Below are positions 9,049 to 17,698 of a stretch of 64,000 nt of DNA, piece by piece. Origin of the DNA: Algoriphagus taiwanensis (GTDB lineage Bacteria; Bacteroidota; Bacteroidia; Cytophagales; Cyclobacteriaceae). Both the position numbers and the translations under genes were made by a program. The DNA lies in NCBI RefSeq assembly GCF_036245645.1, contig NZ_BTPE01000004.1, positions 1 through 64,000 on the forward strand, given 5' to 3'. The notes under the pieces are model-generated. The model was not told the origin of the DNA. It did no database searches and saw only the letters and a list, made by a program, of their open reading frames with translations. Numbering within the stretch: position 1 is the stretch's first letter; each line of letters starts with the position of its first letter.

Positions 9049-9792
9049 ATGAAACCTCTGATATTCTTTTTCGGATTATTTTTTTTACTGATAGCTAATT
9101 CCTTTGGTCAAGGCTTCAATGGAGCTTATCAAGGGAGTTTGGTGACTGATAAAAACTTGCTAATTATCGAGGAGCAAAAAGGCAATACGCTCATAAAACT
9201 ATTTTATTCCGAAAAAGAATCTATTCAGGTTATTGGCCAAATTTCAACTGGAAAATTAACATTTCCTCTCCCTCAAAATGAGGGAGAGGATCTTACTGTT
9301 TGTGCCGAACTTTTAGAGGATTCCAATCATTTGACTATTTCCTTTGAATTGGATGGGAAAAGCTACAGCACCCTTTTCGAGAGAATAGCCTCTCCTAAGC
9401 GGAATATAGTCCAAACTTTTTTTAAAGAAGCTAATACGGATTCATTGGATCCGAGAATTATAGGTAATTGGGTTTGTTACCTTTCCAAGGATAGCACAGG
9501 AAAAGCCGAAAAGGATAATATTCTTACCAAAAAGGCTTATGTCACCTCATTCATGAAAAATGGGTTGGTAGTGTATGATTTACAAATGATCCGAGATGTA
9601 TTTAAAGAGAACGGATATACGAAGCCCTTGGACTACACACAAATCCCAAAAGCAACTTGGTCTACTTTAAGCAATAGTATTTTAACAATAACCGTTGACG
9701 GGACAGCCATTGAGTATCAGTATGAAGTGTCCTCGGATTCCCTAAAACTTATCACTGATATTGGTTCGACTCAATACTATGTCAGGAAATGA
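9049..9792 (+). CDS. Hypothetical secreted protein
   Basis: A 247-aa protein with a clear signal peptide (about residues 1-20, ending NSFGQ) and no further membrane segment. The body alternates short beta-like segments, and I recognise no family. It is noticeably AT-richer than its neighbours, stands alone between a terminator and a convergent rhomboid gene, and is bracketed by two copies of the rhomboid 3' end. A perfect 11-bp palindrome lies inside the coding region at 9264-9290. These points suggest a gene acquired or rearranged at this site; its function is unknown. Confidence 0.75.
   Translation: MKPLIFFFGLFFLLIANSFGQGFNGAYQGSLVTDKNLLIIEEQKGNTLIKLFYSEKESIQVIGQISTGKLTFPLPQNEGEDLTVCAELLEDSNHLTISFELDGKSYSTLFERIASPKRNIVQTFFKEANTDSLDPRIIGNWVCYLSKDSTGKAEKDNILTKKAYVTSFMKNGLVVYDLQMIRDVFKENGYTKPLDYTQIPKATWSTLSNSILTITVDGTAIEYQYEVSSDSLKLITDIGSTQYYVRK
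9264..9290. repeat. Perfect palindrome inside a coding region
   Basis: TCCTCTCCCTC (9264-9274), AAAAT loop, then the exact complement (9280-9290). It is in frame within the hypothetical secreted gene and encodes the PLPQNEGEDL segment. An 11-bp perfect stem with a 5-base loop resembles an inserted REP-like unit rather than ordinary coding sequence. Confidence 0.6.
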
Positions 9793-9858
9793 TAGAATCC
9801 TGAGTGTAAAGCCCTTGACTAAAAGCAGGGCCAACAATGAGAGCTAAGATTTTCCTTT

Positions 9859-10488
9859 CTAAAACACCCTAAACCCCTTAATCTGCTCTAAAAACATCCC
9901 CGCACTTGAAGGGGATAGAATTAGGATAAAAAGAATCCCGAAAATCGCTCCGTACAGGTGGGCGTCGTGGTTGATGCCGTCGCTGTCCTGCTTGCCCTTG
10001 ACATAGGAATAGATCAAAAATAAGCCTCCAAGGATAAATCCGGGAAGGCAGATAATTCCAAACAGGCAAATGTCAGATAAAGGCATGATCACGATGCTGG
10101 CAAATACCGTTGCGGCTGTTCCTCCCGAAGCGCCCAAAGCCCGATAGTAACTGTTGTCCTGATTTTTCAAATAGGTTGGGATATCCGAAATGATAATTCC
10201 CAAGAGGTAGAAGGCTACAAACAGGAATCCACCCATACCTTTCCCAAACTGATACCTCAAAAACATTTCCACCACTCCTCCAAAGAAGTAGAAGGTAAAC
10301 ATGTTGAAGAGTAGGTGGATGTAGTCCTTGTGGATGAATCCGGAAAGGATAAACCTATCCCATTGGTTTCGGTTTTTGATCCGATAGGGGGTAAACATCC
10401 ACCGGTCAAGCAGTTCGGGCCGGTTGAACCCAAGAATGCTGGTAATCGCTGTGATCCCGATGATTGCGGTGGTCAAAGTCAATTCCAT
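9859..10488 (-). CDS. Rhomboid family intramembrane serine protease
   Basis: A 209-aa polytopic inner-membrane protein with about six hydrophobic segments. Rhomboid signatures are present: HLLFNMFTFYFFG (conserved His-Asn of TM2), GASGG with the nucleophile serine, and a late His in the HDAHLYG segment for the dyad. It would cleave membrane proteins within the bilayer; substrates are unknown. Last gene of the minus-strand run with rnr and the prenyl synthase (3-base gap to the latter). Its 3' end is duplicated at 8867. Confidence 0.9.
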   Translation of the reverse strand: MELTLTTAIIGITAITSILGFNRPELLDRWMFTPYRIKNRNQWDRFILSGFIHKDYIHLLFNMFTFYFFGGVVEMFLRYQFGKGMGGFLFVAFYLLGIIISDIPTYLKNQDNSYYRALGASGGTAATVFASIVIMPLSDICLFGIICLPGFILGGLFLIYSYVKGKQDSDGINHDAHLYGAIFGILFILILSPSSAGMFLEQIKGFRVF

Positions 10489-10491
10489 GGC

Positions 10492-11478
10492 TTATTTCTC
10501 CCGATGAATCAGGTCTTGGGTTATGGCGTACAAAGCCTGATAGTATTCCTCGTTTTTGAAGTGCAGACCTTCAAATTGGCTGAAGCCTGCTTCAAAGTAG
10601 GATTGCATCTTGGCTTCGGTCAGGCTGCGGATGCCGAGTTTTTCATAGATCGCTTTCACAGCGTTTACCTTCTCGACTTTGTCAAATTCTTTCAGCGAAA
10701 GCCAATGATTCAATGCTGCCAAATCCTCTCCTTGGGCAAGTTCCAAGGCTTTGATCAAGAGAAAGGTCTTTTTGTTTGAAATGATATCTCCGCCCACCTG
10801 CTTGCCAAACTTAGCCTGATCGGCATAGACATCGAGCAGGTCGTCTTTCAACTGAAATCCCACACCGATATTGACTCCAAACTCATACAGCTTTTGCGCA
10901 TCTTCCCTTTCAGCCCCAGCCAAAACCGCCCCAAGCTGAAGGGCAAAACCCAGCAATACAGCTGTTTTGAGACGGATCATGTTGAGGTATTCGTCTTCGT
11001 GGACGGTCTCGTAGGCCTCAAAGTTCATGTCAAACTGCTGTCCTTCGCAGACTTCCGCCGCGGTTTTGTTGAACAATCTGATCACCTCAGTTAGCAACTT
11101 TGGGTCTGTGCCCAAAAGCAAATCATAAGCTCTCACGAGCATCACATCTCCGGAAAGAATGGCGATGTTTGCATTCCACTTTTCATGGACGGTAGCCTTT
11201 CCTCTTCGCAGCGGGGCATTGTCCATGATGTCGTCATGCATCAGGGTGAAGTTGTGAAAAACCTCCACCGCAGCGGCCTGAGATAAGATTTCTTCCGGAT
11301 TTTTCCCATAGATCCCATACGCCAAAAGCGAAAGAAGCGGACGTATCCGTTTGCCTCCCAGGCTCATAATGTAGGTGATCGGTTCGTAAAGTTCGGTGGG
11401 GGATTCTCCGAAAGAGTGGGTGCTGATGTGTTGTTCCAGCTTAGTTAAAAGCGCGTGGGCGAGACTTTTTTCTGTCAT
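10492..11478 (-). CDS. Polyprenyl (isoprenyl) diphosphate synthase
   Basis: A 328-aa trans-prenyltransferase that condenses isopentenyl diphosphate with allylic diphosphates for quinone side chains or related isoprenoids. Both aspartate-rich Mg-binding motifs are present: DDIMD followed by RRGKAT, and KDDLLD, with the GGKRIRP substrate loop near residue 55. Product chain length cannot be read with certainty. The ATG at 11478 is preferred over a TTG three codons upstream. The start lies inside the end of rnr (38-base overlap), so the two are probably translationally coupled. Confidence 0.92.
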   Translation of the reverse strand: MTEKSLAHALLTKLEQHISTHSFGESPTELYEPITYIMSLGGKRIRPLLSLLAYGIYGKNPEEILSQAAAVEVFHNFTLMHDDIMDNAPLRRGKATVHEKWNANIAILSGDVMLVRAYDLLLGTDPKLLTEVIRLFNKTAAEVCEGQQFDMNFEAYETVHEDEYLNMIRLKTAVLLGFALQLGAVLAGAEREDAQKLYEFGVNIGVGFQLKDDLLDVYADQAKFGKQVGGDIISNKKTFLLIKALELAQGEDLAALNHWLSLKEFDKVEKVNAVKAIYEKLGIRSLTEAKMQSYFEAGFSQFEGLHFKNEEYYQALYAITQDLIHREK

Positions 11479-13648
11479 TATCTGCAAATTCCAAATCGAT
11501 GGTTCGACGGTCGATATCCGTATTAACTACACGGACCACGACTTTGTCACCCAAAGTGATCATTTTTTTACTTCTCGTCCCAATCAGACGCATGTTTCTT
11601 TCGTCAAATTCGTAGTAATCGTCATCCATATCCTGGACACGGATCATGCCCTCACACTTGGTTTCGGTGATTTCTACGAAAACTCCCCACTCGGTCACAC
11701 CACTGACAATGCCCTCGTAATCCTTCTGCTCGGCAAGGGACATGTATTCCACCTGCTTGTATTTGATGGAGGCACGCTCGGCATCGGCGGCTCGCTTTTC
11801 CCGCTCAGAGGAATGCACACATTTCTGCTCCCAAGGCTCCGCATCCTGAGATTTTCCTCCCTCCAAGTAATGCTCCAGCAATCGGTGCACCATCATGTCC
11901 GGGTATCGGCGGATTGGGGAAGTGAAGTGGGTATAATGCTGGAAAGCCAAGCCAAAGTGCCCTTTCGGTTCGGTGGTGTACTTGGCTTTGGCCATACTGC
12001 GGATTGCGAGTTGCTCTAGGACATTTTGTTCGGGTTTGCCCTGAATTTCGTCCATGAGCTTATTGAGTGCGGCAGAGATTTTCTGCACATTGGTCACGTC
12101 CATCTGATGGCCAAATCGCTTCGCAAAGCCGGAGAAAGTCTCCAATCGGTCCAAATCCGGACTGTCGTGAGTTCGGTACACAAAAGTGTCGGCACCCTGA
12201 TTTTTTCGGAAAATGAATTCGGCCACATACTTATTGGCTAGGAGCATAAACTCCTCGATGAGCTTGTGGATGTCTTTTCGCTCCTTGACAAAAAGCCCAA
12301 GTGGCGTTCCTTTTTCATCCAGCTTAAACTTCACCTCAACGGTCTCAAAGTTTACTGCACCTTTGTCAAATCGCTGCTTCCGGATCTTCTTGGCCAGTTC
12401 ATTGAGCAAGGTCAACTCCTGGAAATAGTCCCCTGATTGGGTATCGATGCATTCCTGCGCCTCCTCGTAGGCATAGCGCCGGTTGGAGTGGATGATCGTG
12501 CGACCAATCCAGTGATTGACCACCCGCGCATTTCGGTCCATTTCAAAGACGCAGGCAAAAGTCAGCTTATCCTCATTTGGACGGAGAGAGCAAAGCCCGT
12601 TACTCAATCGCTCGGGAAGCATTGGGATGGTTCGGTCCACGAGGTAAACCGAGGTGGCTCGATTGTAGGCTTCTTTTTCCAAAGCCGTTTTTTGCTTCAC
12701 ATAGTGGGTCACATCGGCGATATGCACCCCGATTTCCAGGTTGCCGTTTTCCAGTTCCCGATAAGAAATCGCATCGTCAAAGTCCTTGGCATCAACCGGG
12801 TCGATGGTAAAGGTGAGCACATCCCGGAAGTCTTTTCGGGCCTTGATTTCGTTGGAAGAGATTTTTTCAGGAATGGCATTGGCCTCTTCATCGGCTTCTT
12901 TTGGGTATTCGAATGGCAATCCAAATTCGGCCATGATGGAGTGGATTTCCACTTCGTGCAAACCGGCCTTGCCAAGTACCCGGATGACTTTTCCCGTTGG
13001 GTTTTTGTCATCTTCCCGCCATTCGGTGAGTTTGACGATGACTTTTTCGTTGTGCTCGGCACCCATCAGGTCCCCGCGATGGACAAAGATGTCCTTGTGC
13101 ATCTTTTTGAAATCGGGCACCACAAAGGCAAAGCGGGGAGAGATTTCCACTCTACCCACAAATTCGTCCCGGTTCCGCTCTAGGATTTCCAAGACACGGC
13201 CTTCAGTTCTCCCTGTTTTTCCTTTGAGGGGAAATACCATCACGCGGACTTTGTCCCCATCCAGGGCCTGCTTGAGATCGGCCTCTTTGACCAAAATATC
13301 TCCTATAGTAGCAGCAGGATCATCCGGAATCACAAATGCGAATCTTGGATTGACATAGTCCACCGTGCCGGTGATGAAGTCGGGGTCTTGGTTGGAGGAA
13401 AAGTAGTTTCTAGGAGTTTTGGAGATTTTCCCAGCCTCCACCAATCGGAAGAGGGCGGGTTCCACGCCTCCTTTTTGGATGGCGTCGCGAATTTCCAGTC
13501 GTTTGATGATTTGCTTGGCGTTAAATTCCTCGCCGTAGTGCGCGTCTAAAAATTGTAAGATTCTTTTGGAGAGTGTCCCGGAGTCGTTACCTTCCCGGAA
13601 TCCTCCTTTTGTTTTTTTCGATTTTTTTCTGTCTGATTTTCTTCCCAT
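11441..13648 (-). CDS. rnr: Ribonuclease R
   Basis: A 735-aa processive 3'-5' exoribonuclease of the RNase II/R family, degrading structured RNA in the cytoplasm. Order: lysine-rich N-terminus, helix-turn-helix-like segment, two cold-shock/OB segments, the RNB catalytic domain starting DPVDAKDFDDAI (the Mg-binding aspartates), and a C-terminal S1 domain (YEGIVSGVTEWGVFVEI). Length is normal for Bacteroidota. It sits between the upstream exonuclease gene (48-base gap) and the overlapping prenyl synthase. Confidence 0.97.
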   Translation of the reverse strand: MGRKSDRKKSKKTKGGFREGNDSGTLSKRILQFLDAHYGEEFNAKQIIKRLEIRDAIQKGGVEPALFRLVEAGKISKTPRNYFSSNQDPDFITGTVDYVNPRFAFVIPDDPAATIGDILVKEADLKQALDGDKVRVMVFPLKGKTGRTEGRVLEILERNRDEFVGRVEISPRFAFVVPDFKKMHKDIFVHRGDLMGAEHNEKVIVKLTEWREDDKNPTGKVIRVLGKAGLHEVEIHSIMAEFGLPFEYPKEADEEANAIPEKISSNEIKARKDFRDVLTFTIDPVDAKDFDDAISYRELENGNLEIGVHIADVTHYVKQKTALEKEAYNRATSVYLVDRTIPMLPERLSNGLCSLRPNEDKLTFACVFEMDRNARVVNHWIGRTIIHSNRRYAYEEAQECIDTQSGDYFQELTLLNELAKKIRKQRFDKGAVNFETVEVKFKLDEKGTPLGLFVKERKDIHKLIEEFMLLANKYVAEFIFRKNQGADTFVYRTHDSPDLDRLETFSGFAKRFGHQMDVTNVQKISAALNKLMDEIQGKPEQNVLEQLAIRSMAKAKYTTEPKGHFGLAFQHYTHFTSPIRRYPDMMVHRLLEHYLEGGKSQDAEPWEQKCVHSSEREKRAADAERASIKYKQVEYMSLAEQKDYEGIVSGVTEWGVFVEITETKCEGMIRVQDMDDDYYEFDERNMRLIGTRSKKMITLGDKVVVRVVNTDIDRRTIDLEFADNDRKKSRPRAFN

Positions 13649-13696
13649 GTGTGGGTTAATTTATTCTAAGGTAAAAAGATAATGAATCGGCTGGGC

Positions 13697-14452
13697 TCAT
13701 TCTTTTGGTTCTTTTTTGGAATCTTCCGTGGTGATGATTTCCAGTTCCATTTCTTCGGGCTGAGGGTGCATGGCCAAAAAGATCCGAGCAGTGACTTCTA
13801 CATCTCTCAGGCAGTATTTTTCGATTTTGCCGAGATCTTTTTCTTTGTAAAAGGTGGTGTTTACCTCGCTGCCGTCAATTCCTTCCTTGGAAGTGGGAAT
13901 ATTAAAAACCGCCGCCAAAAGCTCCAATCGGGTGTAATATTTGTAATCCCCAAATCTCCACAGGTCCATGGTGTCCAGATGCCTGACTTCCCAGGGCTTT
14001 CTTCCGGAAATCTGAAGAGGTTCGGGAAGGGCGATTCCCTGGATGAGCATTCTTCTGCAGAGGTAGGGAAAATCAAATTCCTTTCCGTTATGAGCGCAGA
14101 GGATCCATTTTTTCTTACTTAGCAAAGCGTGGAATTCGGAAAGAAGTTCCTTTTCGTCCGGATGGGAAAAGACCTTGGTTCGGAATTGCAGCTTGTTTTC
14201 TTTCTTTTTTACCTGAAAAAAACCAACTCCCACACAGATGATCTGCCCAAATTCGGCATGGATTCCAGCCCGGTCAAAATAAAGCGAACCCGGTTCCCGA
14301 TCGGGATTTTCGGTGCGGATGAGTTTTTCTTTTTTTAGCCACTCTTCCTGCATCCGGGGATTGAGTTCTTCCAAAGATTCCGTTTGGGAGGCGGTTTCAA
14401 TATCCAAAAAGAGGATTTCTCCCAGATGGTCAAAAAAATCTGCCATAGTCAT
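13697..14452 (-). CDS. DEDDy-type 3'-5' exonuclease (PolB-like proofreading family)
   Basis: A 251-aa ribonuclease H-like protein. Exonuclease I has FLDIET (Asp and Glu), exonuclease II has HNGKEFDFPYL, and exonuclease III has Y-C-L-R-D (Tyr four residues before Asp), giving the DEDDy set of predicted PolB-like 3'-5' exonucleases. It would remove 3' nucleotides from DNA or RNA; the substrate is not known. Upstream neighbour ends 5 bases before its start, and rnr follows, suggesting a nucleic-acid-turnover operon. ATG 14446 is an alternative start. Confidence 0.88.
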   Translation of the reverse strand: MTMADFFDHLGEILFLDIETASQTESLEELNPRMQEEWLKKEKLIRTENPDREPGSLYFDRAGIHAEFGQIICVGVGFFQVKKKENKLQFRTKVFSHPDEKELLSEFHALLSKKKWILCAHNGKEFDFPYLCRRMLIQGIALPEPLQISGRKPWEVRHLDTMDLWRFGDYKYYTRLELLAAVFNIPTSKEGIDGSEVNTTFYKEKDLGKIEKYCLRDVEVTARIFLAMHPQPEEMELEIITTEDSKKEPKE

Positions 14453-14457
14453 CTGTT

Positions 14458-14859
14458 TTAGCCGTGAAGGATTCCCACCAGGCCTAGCTCCGGGATGAGC
14501 CGGAGATTTACCGGGTCGAAACTACCCGGAGTAAAGATAAACTTTTTGTCAAAAATCTGATCCAGAATGTAGTAGCTCACCCAGAATTCGTTAGTCAGGA
14601 TAAAGACGGCAGGGTCGATGGGTTCGATTTTGGCCACGGACTCGGCCCCTAATTCTTTGATGAGGTGGCGAAGTGTGGAGGTTTGCCTTTTTTCTCCGTC
14701 GATTTCCCCATAGCCTTTGGAGGTGATCATCACTGTGTTCAGTTCGATCAGGTTGAGGTTGATGATGTAAACGGCCCATTCGGTACCGGTGGGTTTTTCT
14801 TCTTTGACGATGGCTAGTTTGACTCCCGTCACGGGAGAGAAGTCGATGTCTTTTTTCAT
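14458..14859 (-). CDS. Conserved hypothetical protein
   Basis: A 133-aa soluble protein with alternating beta-like segments (LAIVKEE, AVYIINLN, VMITSKGYG) and a C-terminal half of mixed helix and strand. No signal peptide or membrane segment. I do not recognise a characterised family. It is the first gene of a minus-strand group with the DEDDy exonuclease (5-base gap) and rnr, so a link with nucleic-acid metabolism is possible but unproven. Confidence 0.75.
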   Translation of the reverse strand: MKKDIDFSPVTGVKLAIVKEEKPTGTEWAVYIINLNLIELNTVMITSKGYGEIDGEKRQTSTLRHLIKELGAESVAKIEPIDPAVFILTNEFWVSYYILDQIFDKKFIFTPGSFDPVNLRLIPELGLVGILHG

Positions 14860-14920
14860 TTTCCTACTTGAATATTTAGGAACTGTTTATTTCTTGAATT
14901 AAACTTCTTAAATCCCCCTG

Positions 14921-14937
14921 CCCCCTTGACAAGGGGG
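14921..14937. repeat. Short C/G hairpin, REP-like
   Basis: CCCCCTT (14921-14927), GAC loop, AAGGGGG (14931-14937), preceded by another CCCCCTG. It is the only notable structure in the 140 bases between lipB and the hypothetical gene. The sequence resembles dispersed C-rich palindromes in related genomes; that comparison is from memory. Confidence 0.4.
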
Positions 14938-14999
14938 AGTTGCCTTGATTTGGACCTCAGCCCTAAATCCTAGAATTTGAAGGGATTTTTAATTTAGAT

Positions 15000-15725
15000 C
15001 TATTTCGCTTCGATCAGGTTCATCTCAAAAAGCTCAACCAGATGCTTTTTGACTTTGTTTTTGGCTTCCATTTCATCCACCGGTCTTCCCAGTTCCAGAT
15101 GAAGGGAGGTCACCGCCTTGTCGTCGATGCCGCAGGGGATGATGTGTCCAAAATAGGAAAGGTCGGCATTCAAGTTGAAGGCAAAACCATGCATGGTCAC
15201 CCAGCGGCTGGATTTGACTCCCATGGCGCAGATTTTCCTCGGGTTCTTTTGCTCTAAATGATCCAGCCATACGCCTGTCAGCCCGTCGATTCTCCCTGCT
15301 TCGATCCCGTAATCCGCCAAAGTCAATATGATCGCTTCTTCGAGCAGTCTTAGGTATTTGTGGATATCGGTGAAGAAATTGTCCAAGTCCAGTATCGGAT
15401 ACCCGACCAATTGCCCCGGGCCATGGTAGGTGATATCACCGCCCCGATTGATTTTGTAGTAGCTGGCTTGGTGGGATTTTAGGCCATTTTCATCCAAAAG
15501 CAGGTTTTCAGGCTTTCCGCTTTTCCCCAAGGTGTAGACATGGGGATGCTCAACAAAAAGGAGGTAGTTTGGAGTGGCCACCTGCTGCTCAGCGGGAAGG
15601 TTTCTGTTTTTGATTTTGAGAGCGACGATTTCTGCAAAAATCTTTTCCTGATAGTCCCAGGCTTCTTGGTAGTCCATCCGGCCTAAGTCTCGGAATTCTA
15701 CCGTTTTATTGATAATTTCATTCAT
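15000..15725 (-). CDS. lipB: Lipoyl(octanoyl) transferase
   Basis: A 241-aa cytoplasmic enzyme that moves octanoate from acyl carrier protein to the lipoyl domains of 2-oxoacid dehydrogenases. Family motifs: RGGDITYHGPGQLVGYPI, GVKSSRWVTMHGFA (with the activating lysine), and HIIPCGI (acyl-accepting cysteine). The reading frame is open another 25 codons upstream, but the ATG at 15725 matches family starts (MNEIINKTVEF). Single gene, divergent from yraN. Confidence 0.95.
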   Translation of the reverse strand: MNEIINKTVEFRDLGRMDYQEAWDYQEKIFAEIVALKIKNRNLPAEQQVATPNYLLFVEHPHVYTLGKSGKPENLLLDENGLKSHQASYYKINRGGDITYHGPGQLVGYPILDLDNFFTDIHKYLRLLEEAIILTLADYGIEAGRIDGLTGVWLDHLEQKNPRKICAMGVKSSRWVTMHGFAFNLNADLSYFGHIIPCGIDDKAVTSLHLELGRPVDEMEAKNKVKKHLVELFEMNLIEAK

Positions 15726-15808
15726 TAGTTTTCCCTTCGGAATTCTTTTGGTAACAGGCCTTAGGGCGAGTTCGTTCTTAGATTTTTCAAAATTAACCAT
15801 TATTTCCC

Positions 15809-16165
15809 ATGGCAGAGCACAATGAGGCCGGGAGGCTTGCCGAGCAATTGGCGGCAGACTGGCTGGTCAGCAAAGGGTATGAATTGAAAGAGACCAATTA
15901 TCGGCACGGCTATGCTGAGATTGATCTGATTTTGGAGCATAGGGGGCTGTTGATTTTTGTGGAGGTGAAGTTTCGCTCGGGTACGGGCTTTGGCTATGCC
16001 GAGGAATTTGTGGACTCGGTGAAGAAAAAGCTGATCGTGAAGGCTGCAGATCAGTATATTTATGAAAATGACTGGAAGAAAGACATCCGATTTGATATAG
16101 TAGGGGTGTATAAGGACAGGGAGGGTACGGTCAGATTCCGGCATTTTGAAGATGCATTTTACTAA
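15809..16165 (+). CDS. yraN: YraN/UPF0102 family nuclease-like protein
   Basis: A 118-aa member of UPF0102, an uncharacterised family with a restriction-endonuclease fold. Visible are GRLAEQLAADWL, AEIDLI and FVEVKFR, which supply the E-x-D and E-x-K residues of a PD-(D/E)XK site. It may process Holliday-type or chromosomal DNA, as suggested for relatives. It is divergent from lipB and 16 bases upstream of the SYLF gene on the same strand. Confidence 0.9.
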   Translation: MAEHNEAGRLAEQLAADWLVSKGYELKETNYRHGYAEIDLILEHRGLLIFVEVKFRSGTGFGYAEEFVDSVKKKLIVKAADQYIYENDWKKDIRFDIVGVYKDREGTVRFRHFEDAFY

Positions 16166-16181
16166 CCCAATTGAATTCCAT

Positions 16182-16709
16182 ATGAAAAAATTATCTCTTC
16201 TGCTACTAGTAGTAGGCTGGGCCCTGGTAGCCCATGCTCAATCAGACAAAAAAAGCCAGAAAATCATTGAAGATTCTCAGGAAGCTAAGGCGGCCTTCTT
16301 AGAAGATGATCCTGATATGGCAAAGCTATTTTCATCAGCCTATGGGTATATCATTCTTCCCAATGTTGGAAAAGGAGGTCTAGGAGTAGGAGGGGCTTCC
16401 GGTAATGGCGTCGCTTATCAGGGGGGAAGCAGAATAGGTTTTGCCCGAATGACGCAGGTCACAATCGGATTCCAGGCAGGTGGACAGGCTTACAGCGAAG
16501 TAGTATTTTTTGAAGACAAAGAAGCGTTTGACCGGTTCAAGGAAAACAAAATTGAGATGTCTGCTCAAGTATCGGCTGTAGCGGCAGCTTCAGGGGCCTC
16601 ACTCAATGCCAAGTATGTGGACGGGGTGATGGTTTTCACCCGTACCAAAGGCGGCTTGATGTATGAAGCTTCCGTAGGAGGACAGCAGTTCAAATTCTCT
16701 GAAAACTAG
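16182..16709 (+). CDS. Exported SYLF (YSC84) domain lipid-binding protein
   Basis: A 175-aa protein with a signal peptide (about residues 1-19, ending AHAQ) and one SYLF domain: YGYIILPNVGKGGLGVGG, later DGVMVFTRTKGGLMYEAS. SYLF proteins bind phosphoinositides or other lipids; the bacterial role is unknown. I chose the ATG at 16182, which gives a proper signal peptide, over one 12 codons earlier that would overlap yraN. Its TAG stop shares a CTAG palindrome with the stop of the convergent gene at 16706. Confidence 0.88.
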   Translation: MKKLSLLLLVVGWALVAHAQSDKKSQKIIEDSQEAKAAFLEDDPDMAKLFSSAYGYIILPNVGKGGLGVGGASGNGVAYQGGSRIGFARMTQVTIGFQAGGQAYSEVVFFEDKEAFDRFKENKIEMSAQVSAVAAASGASLNAKYVDGVMVFTRTKGGLMYEASVGGQQFKFSEN

Positions 16710-17566
16710 TTCAGGTTTTCTTTTCGATAAAGTAGGTTTCCGTCCTTGTCCCATTCTGCGCGGATGTAAGGGCGGAAACTTTTTGTATAGGGCTCTTCCT
16801 GATACTGGATTTCACGCTTCCGGATGGCTTTGGTGTTTTGGGTGTCCCAATATTCAGTCCACAGGCCCACTTTTTCTCCGTACTTATATTCCCCGGTGAC
16901 TGCGATCTGCTGGTTTTCGTGAAAGTGGAAATAGTTGCCTTCCTCCAGTCCATATTGTACTGGGATGATCTCTTCTATGGAGTTGGACGCCCGATTATAG
17001 TAGCTAATCCGGGATTCTTTGGGCCATCCTTCGGAGAAATGGCTTTTGTCTTGAAGCACATTTTTGGAGTCGAATAGCATCCAGGTTTTGTGTTTCATTC
17101 CGTAGTAAAACATCCCGCTTTCTACCACTACGTCATTCACCAAGCGTTCATAGGGTCCATGAAGTAAATAGCCTTGGGTTTTGGAATAGCCCTCTGTCTT
17201 GATTGCTTTTTCTTTGGGGTCATACCAATACACATCCCGAATATAAGGGTCAGGGTTTCGCTCGGCATCGGTATAATTAAAGTATTCAAAGTAATACTGC
17301 CCCCGAAGTTCTTTTCGGATAAATCCCCTTTGGGTCTTCACATCAAACCAGATATTCTTCCGGGCCTTTTTCTTTTTCTCCTTTTTGGCTTCTTTTTCTT
17401 TTTCTTCATCAAAAAGCAAAAGCGGGGCTACCGAGGGTAAAAGCGCAGAAGCCACCACGCCGGAAGAATCCGGATCGGATTTCTTGCTATCGTCGGTTTT
17501 TTGGGCCAAACTGACTTTGCTCCCGAAAAGAAAAAGAAGAAGTACAAGTGAAAACGGTTTGCTCAT
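16706..17566 (-). CDS. Secreted protein with YwqK/MORN-like repeats
   Basis: A 286-aa exported protein: signal peptide (about residues 1-21, ending VSLAQ), a low-complexity Lys/Glu-rich linker (residues 52-70), then repeats of the GPYE-RLVNDVVVESGMFYYG, EGNYFHFHENQQIAVTG and GEKVGLWTEYWD kind typical of YwqK/MORN-type proteins. These repeats often mediate surface or protein contacts; no enzyme motif is seen. It converges on the SYLF gene and overlaps it by 4 bases through a shared CTAG. Confidence 0.7.
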   Translation of the reverse strand: MSKPFSLVLLLFLFGSKVSLAQKTDDSKKSDPDSSGVVASALLPSVAPLLLFDEEKEKEAKKEKKKKARKNIWFDVKTQRGFIRKELRGQYYFEYFNYTDAERNPDPYIRDVYWYDPKEKAIKTEGYSKTQGYLLHGPYERLVNDVVVESGMFYYGMKHKTWMLFDSKNVLQDKSHFSEGWPKESRISYYNRASNSIEEIIPVQYGLEEGNYFHFHENQQIAVTGEYKYGEKVGLWTEYWDTQNTKAIRKREIQYQEEPYTKSFRPYIRAEWDKDGNLLYRKENLN

Positions 17567-17635
17567 CCCTAAAAAAACGGATCTTTTTGCGGTCTATTTT
17601 ACCCAAAAATAACATTTCAGAGGCAAATCCTAAGT

Positions 17636-17670
17636 TTTGTTTATTATTTATAATCTTCTGGCTATTTTTG
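17636..17670 (+). promoter_or_regulatory. Bacteroidota-type promoter of the aminotransferase gene
   Basis: TATTTTTG at 17663-17670 fits the TAnnTTTG -7 box, and TTTG at 17636-17639 lies 23 bases upstream, within the usual spacing. Transcription would start about 20 bases before the ATG at 17699. Confidence 0.6.
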
Positions 17671-17698
17671 AGGAATTTGTAAAAAAACAACCTAAATA

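Noticed and set aside
12437..13183. 248-aa plus-strand frame opposite rnr
   Set aside because: Antisense to RNase R, with no recognisable domain or start context.
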